Below, piece after piece: positions 1-9,945 of a DNA stretch of 64,000 nucleotides. Origin of the DNA: Janthinobacterium rivuli (GTDB lineage Bacteria; Pseudomonadota; Gammaproteobacteria; Burkholderiales; Burkholderiaceae_D); NCBI RefSeq assembly GCF_029690045.1, contig NZ_CP121464.1, forward strand, positions 3,348,001 through 3,412,000, in the 5' to 3' direction. Numbering within the stretch: position 1 is the first letter of the stretch; the number at the start of each line of letters is the position of its first letter. Under the pieces are notes generated by a model. That model was given only the letters and a program-made list of their open reading frames with translations. It was not told the origin of the DNA and ran no database searches. The position numbers and the translations under genes were made by a program.

Positions 1-3000
1 GTGGAAAGCCAGGCCGGCGGCGCCAACCGCCTCACCTTGGGCCTGCAACTGAGCCCGGACATCAGTTACGCCAGCCTGCAAACGCTGGACATCGGCATCG
101 ACGTGTACGCGCTGAGCATGCAGTTCGGTAACGGCGCGCCGGTGCAGGCGTGCATATTTCCGGGCATCGCCGCGCACATCGCGCTGTCGCAAACCCTCAT
201 CACGCCGGCCGTCGCCGGCGCCGCCGTCAGCGTCGACGGCGCCTCCTTCAGCGGCAGCTGGTCGCCCTACGACAGTTGGCACTGGAACGTCGCCGTCGGC
301 CAGCCGGCCATCATCGTCGACGGCACCTCGATGCCGGTCGGGCAGGACATGGTGTTCTCGGACGCCGATTCGCTCGATGAACTCGTCACGAAGCAGGGAC
401 AGACCTTCGCGCCCATCGTCACCGCCCTGTCCGGCGTGGCCGTGTACCGCACCAGCAACCGTCCCGGCCTCGCGCTCAACGCCTTGCTCGGTCTGCTGCC
501 GAACCTGGGCGCCTTCGTGCCCGCCGGCCTGAGCTGGCCGGCCACGATGCCGGTGATGAAGCCGGACGGCTTCACCGACCCGGTCGGCGACGTCAAGCGC
601 CAGATCTCGGCGCTGCTGGCGCAGGCGGACTACACGAAAGCGGCCATGTCCTTGCTGGGCTGGGCCGTCAGCGATGGCGCGCCAATCCCTGCGGTATCGG
701 GCAGCGGCAGCTACGCGGCGCCGTTCGCGGTGGCGGTCGACCTGCCGGGCGACCTGGACCTGGCCGTGTGGACGTCGGCCCTTGGCCAGACCCTCGGTCT
801 GGGCTTGCAGCGCAGCTTCAGCTTCAGCGCCCTCGGCATCGACACCAGCACCGATCTGCTGCTGCGCTTCGTCGAAGTGCCCCTGACGGGCGCCGCGCCG
901 CAGAGCAACTACCTGCCAGGCTTGCGCCTGCAGACCCTGCTCACGCCGCAAACGCCCGTCGTGGTGCCGAGCACCGACGGCACCGTCAAGACGCTCGTGT
1001 CGATGCGGCTCGGGATCGACATGGCGCTCGACCAGGGCAGCCTCGTGCTGCAGCCGCAGGTGCTGCTGACCATGCATAGCGGCGACGACACGCTGGTCTA
1101 CGACCTGGACCAGTTGACGCACGAGAGCAGCGAATGGGTGGCCGTGTTTTACGGCCTGCTGAACGTGGGCGTGGGCCAGTTCGTCACGCCGTTGCTGGGC
1201 AACGCCGCCATCGGCAACGCCTACCAGGTGCTGGGCCTGATGAACCTGGTCGTCCCGCTGTCCAGGGCCGATGCACTGGCCGGCGTCGATTCGGCCGGCT
1301 GGACCGCGATGCTGGCCGATCCGCTCAATTACTTCATCGAACGCGGCATCGCGCTGTTCCAGGATGCCGACAGCCGGGCCCAGGCGGTGGCGCTGCTCGA
1401 ATCCATCATCGGCATCACGATTCCGGCGCTGCCGCTGCCGATGCTGCAACTGTTACACGCGCTGCAACTGGTACAGGACCAGGACAGCGGCTTCGCCCCC
1501 TGCCTGTACGACTGGGTGGCGCTGGCCGCCAATCCGGCGGCGCAGCTGGAAAGCCGTTTTACCGCGCTGATGGACGACCCGGCGCGCGTGGCCCAGCTGA
1601 GCGCCGAACTGTGCTCGCAGATCGAACCGGTGATCGTGGGACCGGTGCAATTGTCGGTGTCGGAGGGCGCGCTGATCCAGGTCAGCCTGCTGGCCGACGC
1701 GCTGCCGATGTGGGGCAACTTCCTGCAGATCAGCGGGGCAATGGGGTTCGACCTGCGCAGCAGCGAATTGAGCGCCGAACTGGGCCTGTATTGCGCGCAA
1801 GTGCAGCTCGAAGTGCGCTCCAAGCTGGCCGTCACGGTCGCCGCGGCGCCCAAGGCCGCGTTCGCGGTCGAACTGTGCTGGGGCGACGGCACCCAGCCAA
1901 TGCCGCTGCCGCTGACCCTGTATCCCTTCGACGCCGCGCTGTTCCTCGAGCAAACCATCGCGCTGGCGCCCAATTTCGCGCTCTCGACCTTTTTCGGGCA
2001 AGTGGTCGACGCCCAGCTGCTCAACGCCTACCCGGTCGCGCGCACCGCCATGTCGGCGCTCGGGCTGGCATTCCAGGACAGCGCCACTGGCCTGTGGTTC
2101 ACCAAGTCGCCGCTCGGCCTGTTCGGCGATCCGCTCGGCTGGCTGCTGGGCGACGCCGTGCTCGGCGCCAATGGCCAGCTCAACATCGCCGCCCTGGCGC
2201 GCGTGTTCTCCACCATCACGGTCGCCTCGCAAGCCTCCAGCGGCGTCGGCATCAAGCCGATCACGGGCGGCCTGTGCATTTTCGGCTTGCCGTACAGCCA
2301 GCAAATCGAGCTGGTGGCCGATGTTGCCGCGCAGACATTCATCATCACGCCCGGCCTCGCAGCCGGCAAGACGCTGGCGCTGGCCGACGGCGTCGAGTTG
2401 CGGACGCTGGCGTTTTCGCTGTCGCTGGGGCCGAACTTCCAGCCCGGCCTGGCCGGCAAGGTCTCGCTCAGCGGCAAGGTCGCGGGCGACACCACGCTGG
2501 TGCTCCAGGCCGCCTACGACAAGGTATTCCACCTGTCGGCCAGGCAGCTCGAGAGCGGGCAGAACTTCCAGATACTGCCGTTCCCCGGATGGCAAACGCT
2601 GGTGGTCGAGGCGGCGCAGCAAGCCGCGCAAGCCTTGCTCAAGCAACTGACCGCCGTGCTGCTGGACGAACTGGCCGCCGGCGGCGCGGCCGCCTTCGTG
2701 GCCAGCCTGCGCAGCGCCTCGGACGAATTGCAGGTGCCGCAGCTGGTCCAGCAGCTGATCGCGGTCAGCGAGGAGGGAGCGGACGCGGTCGGCAGCGCGG
2801 CGCTCGCGTGGCTGTCCGCACGCCTGTCGAGCGCCAACGCGCCGGCCACCGTGCAAGTCGTGGCCGGCCTGCTCAAGCCGTATTTCGCCAGCATCGAGAC
2901 CGATGCCGGCCTGTTGCGCTACAAGCCATCGGCCAGCCTGCCGGTCACCCTGGTGACGGGGGTGCAAACCCTGTCGGACATCTTGCAGGTCGGCCTGTGG

Positions 3001-6000
3001 GTCGAACTGAACCTGCCCACCGGCGACAGCATCGTGCTCGAGATCGCGCCCACCGGCATAGGCATTCCGGTGCTGGCCGACGGCACCCCGGTCAGCCCGG
3101 TCAAGCCGCAGCTGAACTTCCAGCTGGCCATCCTGGCGCCGCTGCAGGACGGCTGCGGACCGAAACTGTCGATGCAGTTCGACATGCTCAGCAGCAAGTT
3201 CCTGCTCGGCGTCGACCCGGCCGGCACGGCGCTGGCCGCCAGCAGCTACTACCGCGAATTGCTGCCGACCTTCTTCGGTCAACCCGATACGACCCAATGG
3301 AGCCAGGATGTCGTTGAGTGGCTCGAATCGATCCTGCTCAACATCGTGCCGCGCTACCTGTCGATCCTGGTGCTGAACCAGGCCGCCGTCAGCAAGTGGA
3401 TGGAGCAACCGCTGTTCTCGTCGGACAAGGGGCCGAGCGCCGCCACCATTTTGCTGGCCTCGCAACTGATGATCCAGGAAGACAAGCTGTACATGCTCAA
3501 CAGCCTGTCCGCGCTGGAAAGCCTGACCATTGAGCAATTCCTGGCCCGTTTCCTGCGCGCCATGTTGGCCCAGCAGTTCCAGCTGGTCAGCATCGGCAAG
3601 ACCGGCGGCATCTGGCTCGGTCCGCGCAGCGACGGCAGCGACTATTTCGGCCTGCGCGTGATGGTGCCCGGCCTGGAACTGGCCGCCGTGCCCTACGTGA
3701 CCTTGCAGCTGGGCGACGAAGACACCGAATGGATCGCCAAGGCGGGCGGCGACCCCGACCTGAAGGGCGGCGTCTCGCTGTACGTGCCGATCAGCACGGA
3801 CTCGCCGGAATTCAGGAAATTGCTGCTTGAACTGGTCAACATCGGCATGGATTTCCATGGCAAGGAAGGCCAGAACCTGGTCCAGATGAGCCGCTTCAGC
3901 CTGGGCGCGGTCGCGCCGCGCGGCCTGATCACCTTCGACTTCGACAAACCCAGCCGGGTCACGTCGTATGGCGGGGGCGTGATGCTCAGCGATATAGGCA
4001 TTTCGCTTGCGCCCAATGTGGCCGTGCCGGGCGGGAAGGCCAATCCGGTGGCGGAAAACCTGCTCGGCTCCGGCAGCGACGCCTCGCCGCAGTCGGCCAA
4101 CCCGGTCGCCAATCCTGGTTTCTCGGTGCGCACCTCCTATGTCAACGATTTGTACGTCGAGCTGTTCAGCGGCGACGGCAGCGAGGGCACCCAGGTGTGG
4201 TTCCCGGTGCAGCGCAGCTTCGGCCCCCTGTACGCCAGCCAGATCGGGGTCGGCTGGGAGCAGGACAAGTATCTGCTCGACATGCTGTTCGACGGCAACG
4301 TCACCATGGCGGGCCTGTTCATCGGCCTCGATTCGCTGTCCGTCGGCGTGCCCGTCAAGACCCCGCTCGACCCGAGCGCCTACAGCATGGACCTGGCCGG
4401 CATCGACATCCAGTTCAGCGGCGGTGGCGTGGAAATCGCCGGCGGCTTCCTCAAGCAGGACAACCCGCTCAGCTACGACGGCTACGCCACCGTCAAGGCC
4501 GGCTCCTTCGGCCTGCTGGCGCTCGGCTCGTACGCGCTGGTGCCGCTCGATCCGGCCAGGCCGGACGGCCCGACGGCCGCCTCGCTGTTCATCTTTGTCA
4601 ACCTGAACATCCCGCTCGGGCCCACCCCGGCCTTCTTCATCAACGGCCTGGCCGCCGGTTTCGGCTACAACCGCAACCTGCGCATCCCGGACGTGGGCGA
4701 CATCGCCGAATTCCCGCTGGTGCAGGGCGCCATCGACAGCAGCGTGTTCGGCTCGGGCGCGACGCCGGATTCGGCCCTGAGCGTGCTTTCCAAGGTGGTC
4801 TATCCTGAAATCGGGCAATACTGGGCCGCAGGCGGCATCCAGTTCACCAGCTTCCAGATGCTCAACTCGTTCGCGCTGCTGATCGTCAAGTTCGGGCGCG
4901 AGTTCTCGATCGACCTGATCGGCATCAGCTCGGCCTCGTTCCCGCCCAAGGCCAAGCCGGCCAATGCGCTGGCCTACGTGGAACTGGGCTTGCTGGTCTC
5001 GTTCCGTCCCAGTGACGGCGTGGTGTCGGTGCGCGCGCAACTGACGCCGAACTCCTTCGTGCTGTCCAAGGATTGCCAGTTGACGGGCGGCTTCGCGGCC
5101 ATCGTCTGGTATGACGGCCTCTACGCGGGCGACTTCGTCATCACCCTGGGCGGCTACAACCCGGCCTTCAGCGTGCCCGAGAACTATCCGGTCGTGCCGC
5201 GCCTGGGCTTCAACTGGCCGATGGCCATGCCGATCGGTTCGCTCAACATCAACGGCGGCGCCTATTTCGCGCTGACCCCGTCGGCCATCATGGCCGGCGG
5301 CTACCTGAAAGTGTTGTTCGAAAGCGGCCCGCTGCGCGCCTGGTTCGCCGCCGGCGTCGATTTCCTGATCCAGTGGCAACCGTTCTATTTCAAGCTCGAG
5401 GCCTACATCACCGTCGGCGCCGGATTCGAGACCGAGGTGGCCGGCGTCAAGCTGTCGCTGACGGCCCAGATCGGCGCACGCCTGGTCCTGTGGGGCCCGC
5501 CGATCGCCGGCGAGGTCGGGGTCGACTGGTACGTGATTTCGTTTACGATCCCGTTCGGCGACAGCAAGCAGGCCCAGCCCGGCACCAATCCGCTCGACTG
5601 GGACGCCTTCCAGCTCAGCTTCCTGCCCGCGCTGAGCATCGACACGGCGCCGGCGGGCGCCAGAACAGCCCCGGCCGCGCTGATGGCGCTGGCGCAGCAG
5701 GCGCCGACCCCGGCGCTGACCCAGGCCTACGCCGTGCTCAAGCCGCAAGTGACGCGCGGCCTGATCGGGGACTACCCGGATGTCGGCTGGGTGATCCAGA
5801 GTCCGTTCGCGCTCACCGTCGGCACCGTCGTTCCGGCGACCACCTTGCGCTTCGCCGGCGCCGCCGCCAGCTTCAGCGGTCCGGCCATCGGCATCCAGCC
5901 GATGGCGCAAGTCACCGTGACGACGCCGTTGACCTTGAGCGTGCTGGGCTGGTCCGTCAAGGACAATGCCTGGGAAGCGATCGACCTGGATGCGCGCCTG

Positions 6001-7500
6001 ATCGACGTGGGCATGCAGCAAAGCAGCTCGCCCGATGCGCTGTGGTCGAAGAACTCCTTCGATCCGAATGGCATCCCGCAGGCGAAGTCGATTCCCGGCA
6101 CCATCCTGGGCGCCACCCTGCAGGGCTCGCAGGTGTTGCTGTATGCGCCGGTCGGTCCGATGGACATGGCCACGCTGGCCTTCGTCACGTTGGGTCCGCT
6201 GCCGCTGCCGTTCGCCTGGACGCCGAACTACCCGGCCCAGGCGGAGCCGCTCCAAACCGACCGCGCCGAGGTGATCGCTTCGACCATCATGGACCCGCTG
6301 GTCGTGCTGCTGCGCAACGACATCCTGGCCGCGCTGCGCCTGTTTGGCCAGCCGGCGCTGGAGGCGCCCAACCTGTCGGTGCTGCAACACAACGTCGGCA
6401 ACATCTTCCAGTCGCCGCCCAGCATCGCGCCGCTCGGCATGGACCTCGCGCCGGTGATCACTGCCTCGACCACGATGGCGCAGGCGGCGCCGCGGGTCGC
6501 CGCGGAAGCGCCCGCCGCCGTGAACGCCAGCCGGGTGATTGGCCACAGCCGGCGCTACCGGGCCGGCGCCACCCGGCACGCGCTGGGCAAGGGTGACACC
6601 GCCTTGCCACTGATGCGCTACCGCAGCCGCGCCAAATGGGTGGCCGGCCTCGGCCAGTTCGCTGCCAAGGTGGCCGGCAAGCTGCACCTGACCCTGGCGC
6701 CGGGCGCGACCAGCATCGTGCGCCTCGGCGACGACGCCGCGCGCAGCGTGGAGCTGCGCGGCAACCTGGCGCTGCGCCTGCTCGCCTTCAACCGCTACGA
6801 GGAGCCGTTGCAGCTGCGCCTCGCCGATCCGGCGTGCGGCGCATACCACGAGCTGCCAGCCGCCACCAGCGAGCTGGTGGTGATCGCCGGCGACGCCAGC
6901 CCGGACGGCGTTGCCGGCTGGTACCACGACAGCGACTGGACGCGCCTGAACCACTATTACTTCCAGGCCGACGGCTGCCTGCTGCGTCCGGAAGCGGCGC
7001 CGGTGCTGAAAAAACCGCAGCGCGGCCAGATCCTGGCCAGCGACGTCCTCAAGGGCAACCAGGTGCGCCAGGCCGATGGCAGCCTGGGGCAGGGCTGGCT
7101 CGAAACCCTGTTCTTCGAGCAGGTGTCGACGGTGGCGGTGCTGGTCGGCGGCTCGGTCCGGCCACGCGTGCAGGCGCGCTGGACCGACGATCCCGCCAAC
7201 CCGGCGTATGCCGGGGAGGACGACCTCGATCCGCAATTCGTGCTCCAGGCCGGCGCGCTGCAGGTGTATGTGTACCAGGTGCCCGATTGCCTCGACGGCA
7301 AGCTCGGCCTGGCGCTGCTGGTGCACGGGCGCGACACCGCCTGTTACCGCTCGCCGGCGTCGGCCAGCGTGCAGGGCGTGTTCGGCTTTTGCGCCGACGC
7401 GGCGACCCTGAAATCGGGCGGCTTGAGCGGCCTCATGCAGTGCGCCGCGGGGGCGCCGGCCGATACCGCGCCGCCGTCTTGCCAACTTCAAATAGCATAA
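1..7500 (+). CDS. Giant DUF6603-like protein, probably 5'-truncated by the window edge
   Basis: The frame is open from the first base (a GTG codon), so the true start may lie upstream; 2499 residues are visible. I see no signal peptide and no transmembrane segment. The chain is a long series of beta-rich, Ala/Leu/Gly-rich modules. Residues about 1400-1865 have the look of the DUF6603 family: a stretch 'GPLYASQIGVGWEQ', then 'VEIAGGFL', then 'FFINGLAAGFGYNRNLRIP'. DUF6603 occurs in very large bacterial and fungal proteins of unknown function, so no activity can be assigned. The C-terminal 600 residues are a separate, more Arg-rich region. The next gene starts 10 bases after the stop, which suggests cotranscription with the rest of the cluster. 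Coding is certain from length and codon bias; family membership is fairly likely. Confidence 0.85.
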   Translation: MESQAGGANRLTLGLQLSPDISYASLQTLDIGIDVYALSMQFGNGAPVQACIFPGIAAHIALSQTLITPAVAGAAVSVDGASFSGSWSPYDSWHWNVAVGQPAIIVDGTSMPVGQDMVFSDADSLDELVTKQGQTFAPIVTALSGVAVYRTSNRPGLALNALLGLLPNLGAFVPAGLSWPATMPVMKPDGFTDPVGDVKRQISALLAQADYTKAAMSLLGWAVSDGAPIPAVSGSGSYAAPFAVAVDLPGDLDLAVWTSALGQTLGLGLQRSFSFSALGIDTSTDLLLRFVEVPLTGAAPQSNYLPGLRLQTLLTPQTPVVVPSTDGTVKTLVSMRLGIDMALDQGSLVLQPQVLLTMHSGDDTLVYDLDQLTHESSEWVAVFYGLLNVGVGQFVTPLLGNAAIGNAYQVLGLMNLVVPLSRADALAGVDSAGWTAMLADPLNYFIERGIALFQDADSRAQAVALLESIIGITIPALPLPMLQLLHALQLVQDQDSGFAPCLYDWVALAANPAAQLESRFTALMDDPARVAQLSAELCSQIEPVIVGPVQLSVSEGALIQVSLLADALPMWGNFLQISGAMGFDLRSSELSAELGLYCAQVQLEVRSKLAVTVAAAPKAAFAVELCWGDGTQPMPLPLTLYPFDAALFLEQTIALAPNFALSTFFGQVVDAQLLNAYPVARTAMSALGLAFQDSATGLWFTKSPLGLFGDPLGWLLGDAVLGANGQLNIAALARVFSTITVASQASSGVGIKPITGGLCIFGLPYSQQIELVADVAAQTFIITPGLAAGKTLALADGVELRTLAFSLSLGPNFQPGLAGKVSLSGKVAGDTTLVLQAAYDKVFHLSARQLESGQNFQILPFPGWQTLVVEAAQQAAQALLKQLTAVLLDELAAGGAAAFVASLRSASDELQVPQLVQQLIAVSEEGADAVGSAALAWLSARLSSANAPATVQVVAGLLKPYFASIETDAGLLRYKPSASLPVTLVTGVQTLSDILQVGLWVELNLPTGDSIVLEIAPTGIGIPVLADGTPVSPVKPQLNFQLAILAPLQDGCGPKLSMQFDMLSSKFLLGVDPAGTALAASSYYRELLPTFFGQPDTTQWSQDVVEWLESILLNIVPRYLSILVLNQAAVSKWMEQPLFSSDKGPSAATILLASQLMIQEDKLYMLNSLSALESLTIEQFLARFLRAMLAQQFQLVSIGKTGGIWLGPRSDGSDYFGLRVMVPGLELAAVPYVTLQLGDEDTEWIAKAGGDPDLKGGVSLYVPISTDSPEFRKLLLELVNIGMDFHGKEGQNLVQMSRFSLGAVAPRGLITFDFDKPSRVTSYGGGVMLSDIGISLAPNVAVPGGKANPVAENLLGSGSDASPQSANPVANPGFSVRTSYVNDLYVELFSGDGSEGTQVWFPVQRSFGPLYASQIGVGWEQDKYLLDMLFDGNVTMAGLFIGLDSLSVGVPVKTPLDPSAYSMDLAGIDIQFSGGGVEIAGGFLKQDNPLSYDGYATVKAGSFGLLALGSYALVPLDPARPDGPTAASLFIFVNLNIPLGPTPAFFINGLAAGFGYNRNLRIPDVGDIAEFPLVQGAIDSSVFGSGATPDSALSVLSKVVYPEIGQYWAAGGIQFTSFQMLNSFALLIVKFGREFSIDLIGISSASFPPKAKPANALAYVELGLLVSFRPSDGVVSVRAQLTPNSFVLSKDCQLTGGFAAIVWYDGLYAGDFVITLGGYNPAFSVPENYPVVPRLGFNWPMAMPIGSLNINGGAYFALTPSAIMAGGYLKVLFESGPLRAWFAAGVDFLIQWQPFYFKLEAYITVGAGFETEVAGVKLSLTAQIGARLVLWGPPIAGEVGVDWYVISFTIPFGDSKQAQPGTNPLDWDAFQLSFLPALSIDTAPAGARTAPAALMALAQQAPTPALTQAYAVLKPQVTRGLIGDYPDVGWVIQSPFALTVGTVVPATTLRFAGAAASFSGPAIGIQPMAQVTVTTPLTLSVLGWSVKDNAWEAIDLDARLIDVGMQQSSSPDALWSKNSFDPNGIPQAKSIPGTILGATLQGSQVLLYAPVGPMDMATLAFVTLGPLPLPFAWTPNYPAQAEPLQTDRAEVIASTIMDPLVVLLRNDILAALRLFGQPALEAPNLSVLQHNVGNIFQSPPSIAPLGMDLAPVITASTTMAQAAPRVAAEAPAAVNASRVIGHSRRYRAGATRHALGKGDTALPLMRYRSRAKWVAGLGQFAAKVAGKLHLTLAPGATSIVRLGDDAARSVELRGNLALRLLAFNRYEEPLQLRLADPACGAYHELPAATSELVVIAGDASPDGVAGWYHDSDWTRLNHYYFQADGCLLRPEAAPVLKKPQRGQILASDVLKGNQVRQADGSLGQGWLETLFFEQVSTVAVLVGGSVRPRVQARWTDDPANPAYAGEDDLDPQFVLQAGALQVYVYQVPDCLDGKLGLALLVHGRDTACYRSPASASVQGVFGFCADAATLKSGGLSGLMQCAAGAPADTAPPSCQLQIA

Positions 7501-7510
7501 GGACAAGTCC

Positions 7511-8992
7511 ATGAACGATATCGCCATCGCCGACGAGGATGTGCCGCTCGCAGCGGGACAGATCCGCTTCTATTGCGCCGCCGAGCCCCCGCTCCAGGCA
7601 GGTTCCTACTGGTTGCAGGCGCAACAGACGGTTGACGGGCTCAAGGCCGATGTGAAGGGCAACAGCTTCGGCGTGCAAACCCCGTTCCTGGTGAGCGGCC
7701 CGCGCTTCCAGCTGCCGTCCCAGGACTTGCAGCTGGTCTATCCGCCGGCCAATATGGTCGGCAACTACGAGGAATCGCTGCCGCACGTGGTGTTGCGCAC
7801 CCGCACCTTGCCGTGGGTCAGGTCGATCGACGGCAACACCAACAACGCGGGCGACAACGACGGCACCACGCCGCCCTGGATCGGCCTGCTGACGCTGTAT
7901 CCGGACGAGCTCAAAGGCGCCACCCCGCAGGTGATCACGGTGGCGCAGCTGATCGACCCGGGCGACCCGTCCATCCTGGGGCCGACCCTGATCGACGCGG
8001 ACACCCTCAGTGCCGATGAACTGGCCTCGCAACTGCTGGCCATCGACCTCGACCTGGCCGCCTTCCTCGCGCTCGCGCCGTCGCTGGCCGAACTGCCGCT
8101 GCTGGCCCACGTGCGCGAAGTCAACACGGACCAGAAAGAGGTGCTGGGCATGGTCGAGGACGGCTGGTTCTCGGTCGCCGTCGGCAACCGGCTGCCCAGG
8201 AGCGGCTGCGACAACAGCTGTTTCCTGGTCTCGCTCGAAGGCCAGCAGGCGCATCTGCACGGCGGCCCCGCCATCGCGGCCCAATACAAGACGATCCGCC
8301 TGGTTTGCCTGGCGACCTGGAAGTTCACCGCCGCCGGCCCGCGCGGCAGCTTCCTCGACTACATGCAGAACCTGTGCGGGCAGGGCGGGGTCGACCTGAT
8401 GCAGCCGACCCACCGACCATTCCCCGCCGACTTGAGCGGAGCCGAGAAAACGGCCGTGGAGGCACTCCAGATCGGCTACATTCCCCTGCAAAACGTGACC
8501 CGCAGCGGCGAAGTGACGACGTCCTGGTACCGCGGCCCTCTGTCGCCGGTGCCCACCAAGGCCGACCCGCTGGGCCCGTATTTCTTCAGCGACCGCGCGA
8601 TCCGCTACGACCCGGCCAACGGCTTGTTCAACATGTCTTACGCCAGCGCCTGGCAAATAGGCCAGTTGCTCGGCTTGTCTGACGCGGCCTTCGCCAGTTC
8701 GCTGTTCCAGTGGCGCATCAACAGTTACCAGGCGGCCCTGTCGGCCGTCGCCTCGGACCACCTGCACGGCCTGGCCGACCAGTTCCAGCAGCCGCGCGCC
8801 GGCGTCACGCCGGTACTGCTGGCGGTGCTCTCGAGGGTGGCCGGGCAGGCCGTCTCGATTGCCCCGCTCAAGGCGCATGAGCGGCGCGACGAGGACCTGT
8901 TGCCCGGCGTGGTGCCGGACTGGGAGGAGCGCATCGCCGCCGGCGAGGACGCGCTGCACCTGTTGCACCAGCACGTGCGCAAGCCAAACTAA
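7511..8992 (+). CDS. Unrecognised 493-residue protein of the DUF6603/ketosynthase cluster
   Basis: I do not recognise this protein. It begins at an ATG preceded by a short purine-rich run (aaggaca) 10 bases after the giant gene. No signal peptide or membrane helix is visible, so a cytoplasmic location is inferred. Features that can be seen: a conserved-looking block 'RSGCDNSCFLVSLEG' near residue 230, an aromatic-rich block 'GPYFFSDRAIRYDP' near residue 355, and an 'LLGLSDAAFASSLFQWR' helix-like segment near residue 390. The C-terminus is charged. It lies between the giant protein and another unknown with short gaps, so it is probably a partner in the same complex or process. The strand and frame are supported by uninterrupted GC3-rich codons. 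Confidence 0.85.
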   Translation: MNDIAIADEDVPLAAGQIRFYCAAEPPLQAGSYWLQAQQTVDGLKADVKGNSFGVQTPFLVSGPRFQLPSQDLQLVYPPANMVGNYEESLPHVVLRTRTLPWVRSIDGNTNNAGDNDGTTPPWIGLLTLYPDELKGATPQVITVAQLIDPGDPSILGPTLIDADTLSADELASQLLAIDLDLAAFLALAPSLAELPLLAHVREVNTDQKEVLGMVEDGWFSVAVGNRLPRSGCDNSCFLVSLEGQQAHLHGGPAIAAQYKTIRLVCLATWKFTAAGPRGSFLDYMQNLCGQGGVDLMQPTHRPFPADLSGAEKTAVEALQIGYIPLQNVTRSGEVTTSWYRGPLSPVPTKADPLGPYFFSDRAIRYDPANGLFNMSYASAWQIGQLLGLSDAAFASSLFQWRINSYQAALSAVASDHLHGLADQFQQPRAGVTPVLLAVLSRVAGQAVSIAPLKAHERRDEDLLPGVVPDWEERIAAGEDALHLLHQHVRKPN

Positions 8993-9006
8993 ACGAGGAA
9001 GTTCAC

Positions 9007-9945
9007 ATGACCACAAGCAGCCATAGCGGCGCGACCGAGTTGCTCAAGATGTACCAGCAGGCGCTGGCCAGGACCGATGGCGACAAGGAAAATGGCCTGC
9101 TCGACATTCCCGACGACATCGTCGCCTGGCTGGCCGAGCTGTGCCTGCTGTACGGCGTGCCGTTCGAATATCTGGTACCGGACGCGGCCATGCTGCCGCC
9201 TGAATCGATCCGTTTCTTTTACATGGACCAGAACTGGACCGATTGCGCCGTCAACGGCGCCGTCAATATCGCGCTCGGCTCGTCGCAGGATTACGCGCAA
9301 GTGCTGCGCACCTTCGAGCGCCTGGCCCAGCAGGCCGCGCTCGCCGTCGGCAACGTGCGCCCCAAGCTGCGCCGCAAGGCGCTGCCGCCCACGCTGCAGG
9401 TGGGCGGCACGGTGACCGGCGTGCTGCTGCGCTCGGCCGCCGTCACGGGCTGGCCGGGTATGGAGGTGAACGCCTTCTTCGACGTCCTGGGCACCAGGCC
9501 GGTTCCCCTGCTGCGCCTGGACCGGCTGTCCGACAACGTGCTGCTGGCCCTGTTCAACGGCGTGCCGCAGCTGGTCAACTTCTCGGAGCCGCCGGAAGGC
9601 TTGCATTTCGGCGTCATCGGCGTGCCGGCCGAGCCGGGCGCATACCAGATCGCCCTGCGCGGCCTGGGCGGCGCCTTCCCGGCCGGCAAGCAGATCAACG
9701 ATAGCCACGGCGATGCCTGCACCTCGCCGATCGCGTTTCGCGGCGGCGACCGCGCCAGCGGCGTGCTCGACATCGTCAAATGCAAGGACGCCATGGTGGA
9801 CAAGCTGGTCGGCCTGGGCGCCTGGCAGGCCGGCGCTGCGTTTACTTCCTCGCAATTCGCGGTCGAGATGGTCAAGGGGGCGGGCTTGCAGCAATTCGAA
9901 CCCGCGACTGGAAAAATTTGCAACGGAAATCTGGTGAAAGCATGA
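9007..9945 (+). CDS. Unrecognised 312-residue protein of the same cluster
   Basis: Function unknown. The ATG follows 'aaacgaggaagttcac', a good Shine-Dalgarno (gagga). Near residues 50-80 the protein has 'LLYGVPFEYLVPDAAMLPP' followed by 'SIRFFYMDQNW', which looks like a conserved module because of its dense aromatic and proline positions; I cannot name it. The C-terminal half is an alpha/beta-like region. There is no signal peptide. The stop codon overlaps the ATG of the next gene (ATGA at 9942-9945), so translation of the two is probably coupled, which implies matched stoichiometry of their products. Confidence 0.85.
   Translation: MTTSSHSGATELLKMYQQALARTDGDKENGLLDIPDDIVAWLAELCLLYGVPFEYLVPDAAMLPPESIRFFYMDQNWTDCAVNGAVNIALGSSQDYAQVLRTFERLAQQAALAVGNVRPKLRRKALPPTLQVGGTVTGVLLRSAAVTGWPGMEVNAFFDVLGTRPVPLLRLDRLSDNVLLALFNGVPQLVNFSEPPEGLHFGVIGVPAEPGAYQIALRGLGGAFPAGKQINDSHGDACTSPIAFRGGDRASGVLDIVKCKDAMVDKLVGLGAWQAGAAFTSSQFAVEMVKGAGLQQFEPATGKICNGNLVKA

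Noticed and set aside
1453..7527. A 2024-codon open frame on the minus strand
   Set aside because: It is antisense to the DUF6603-like gene, reads as an Arg/Gln/His-rich low-complexity shadow of GC-rich codons and has no family motif.
7433..9016. A 527-codon minus-strand frame
   Set aside because: Opposite the 493-residue gene; composition is that of a reverse-strand shadow, and the plus frame has the ribosome-binding site and operon spacing.
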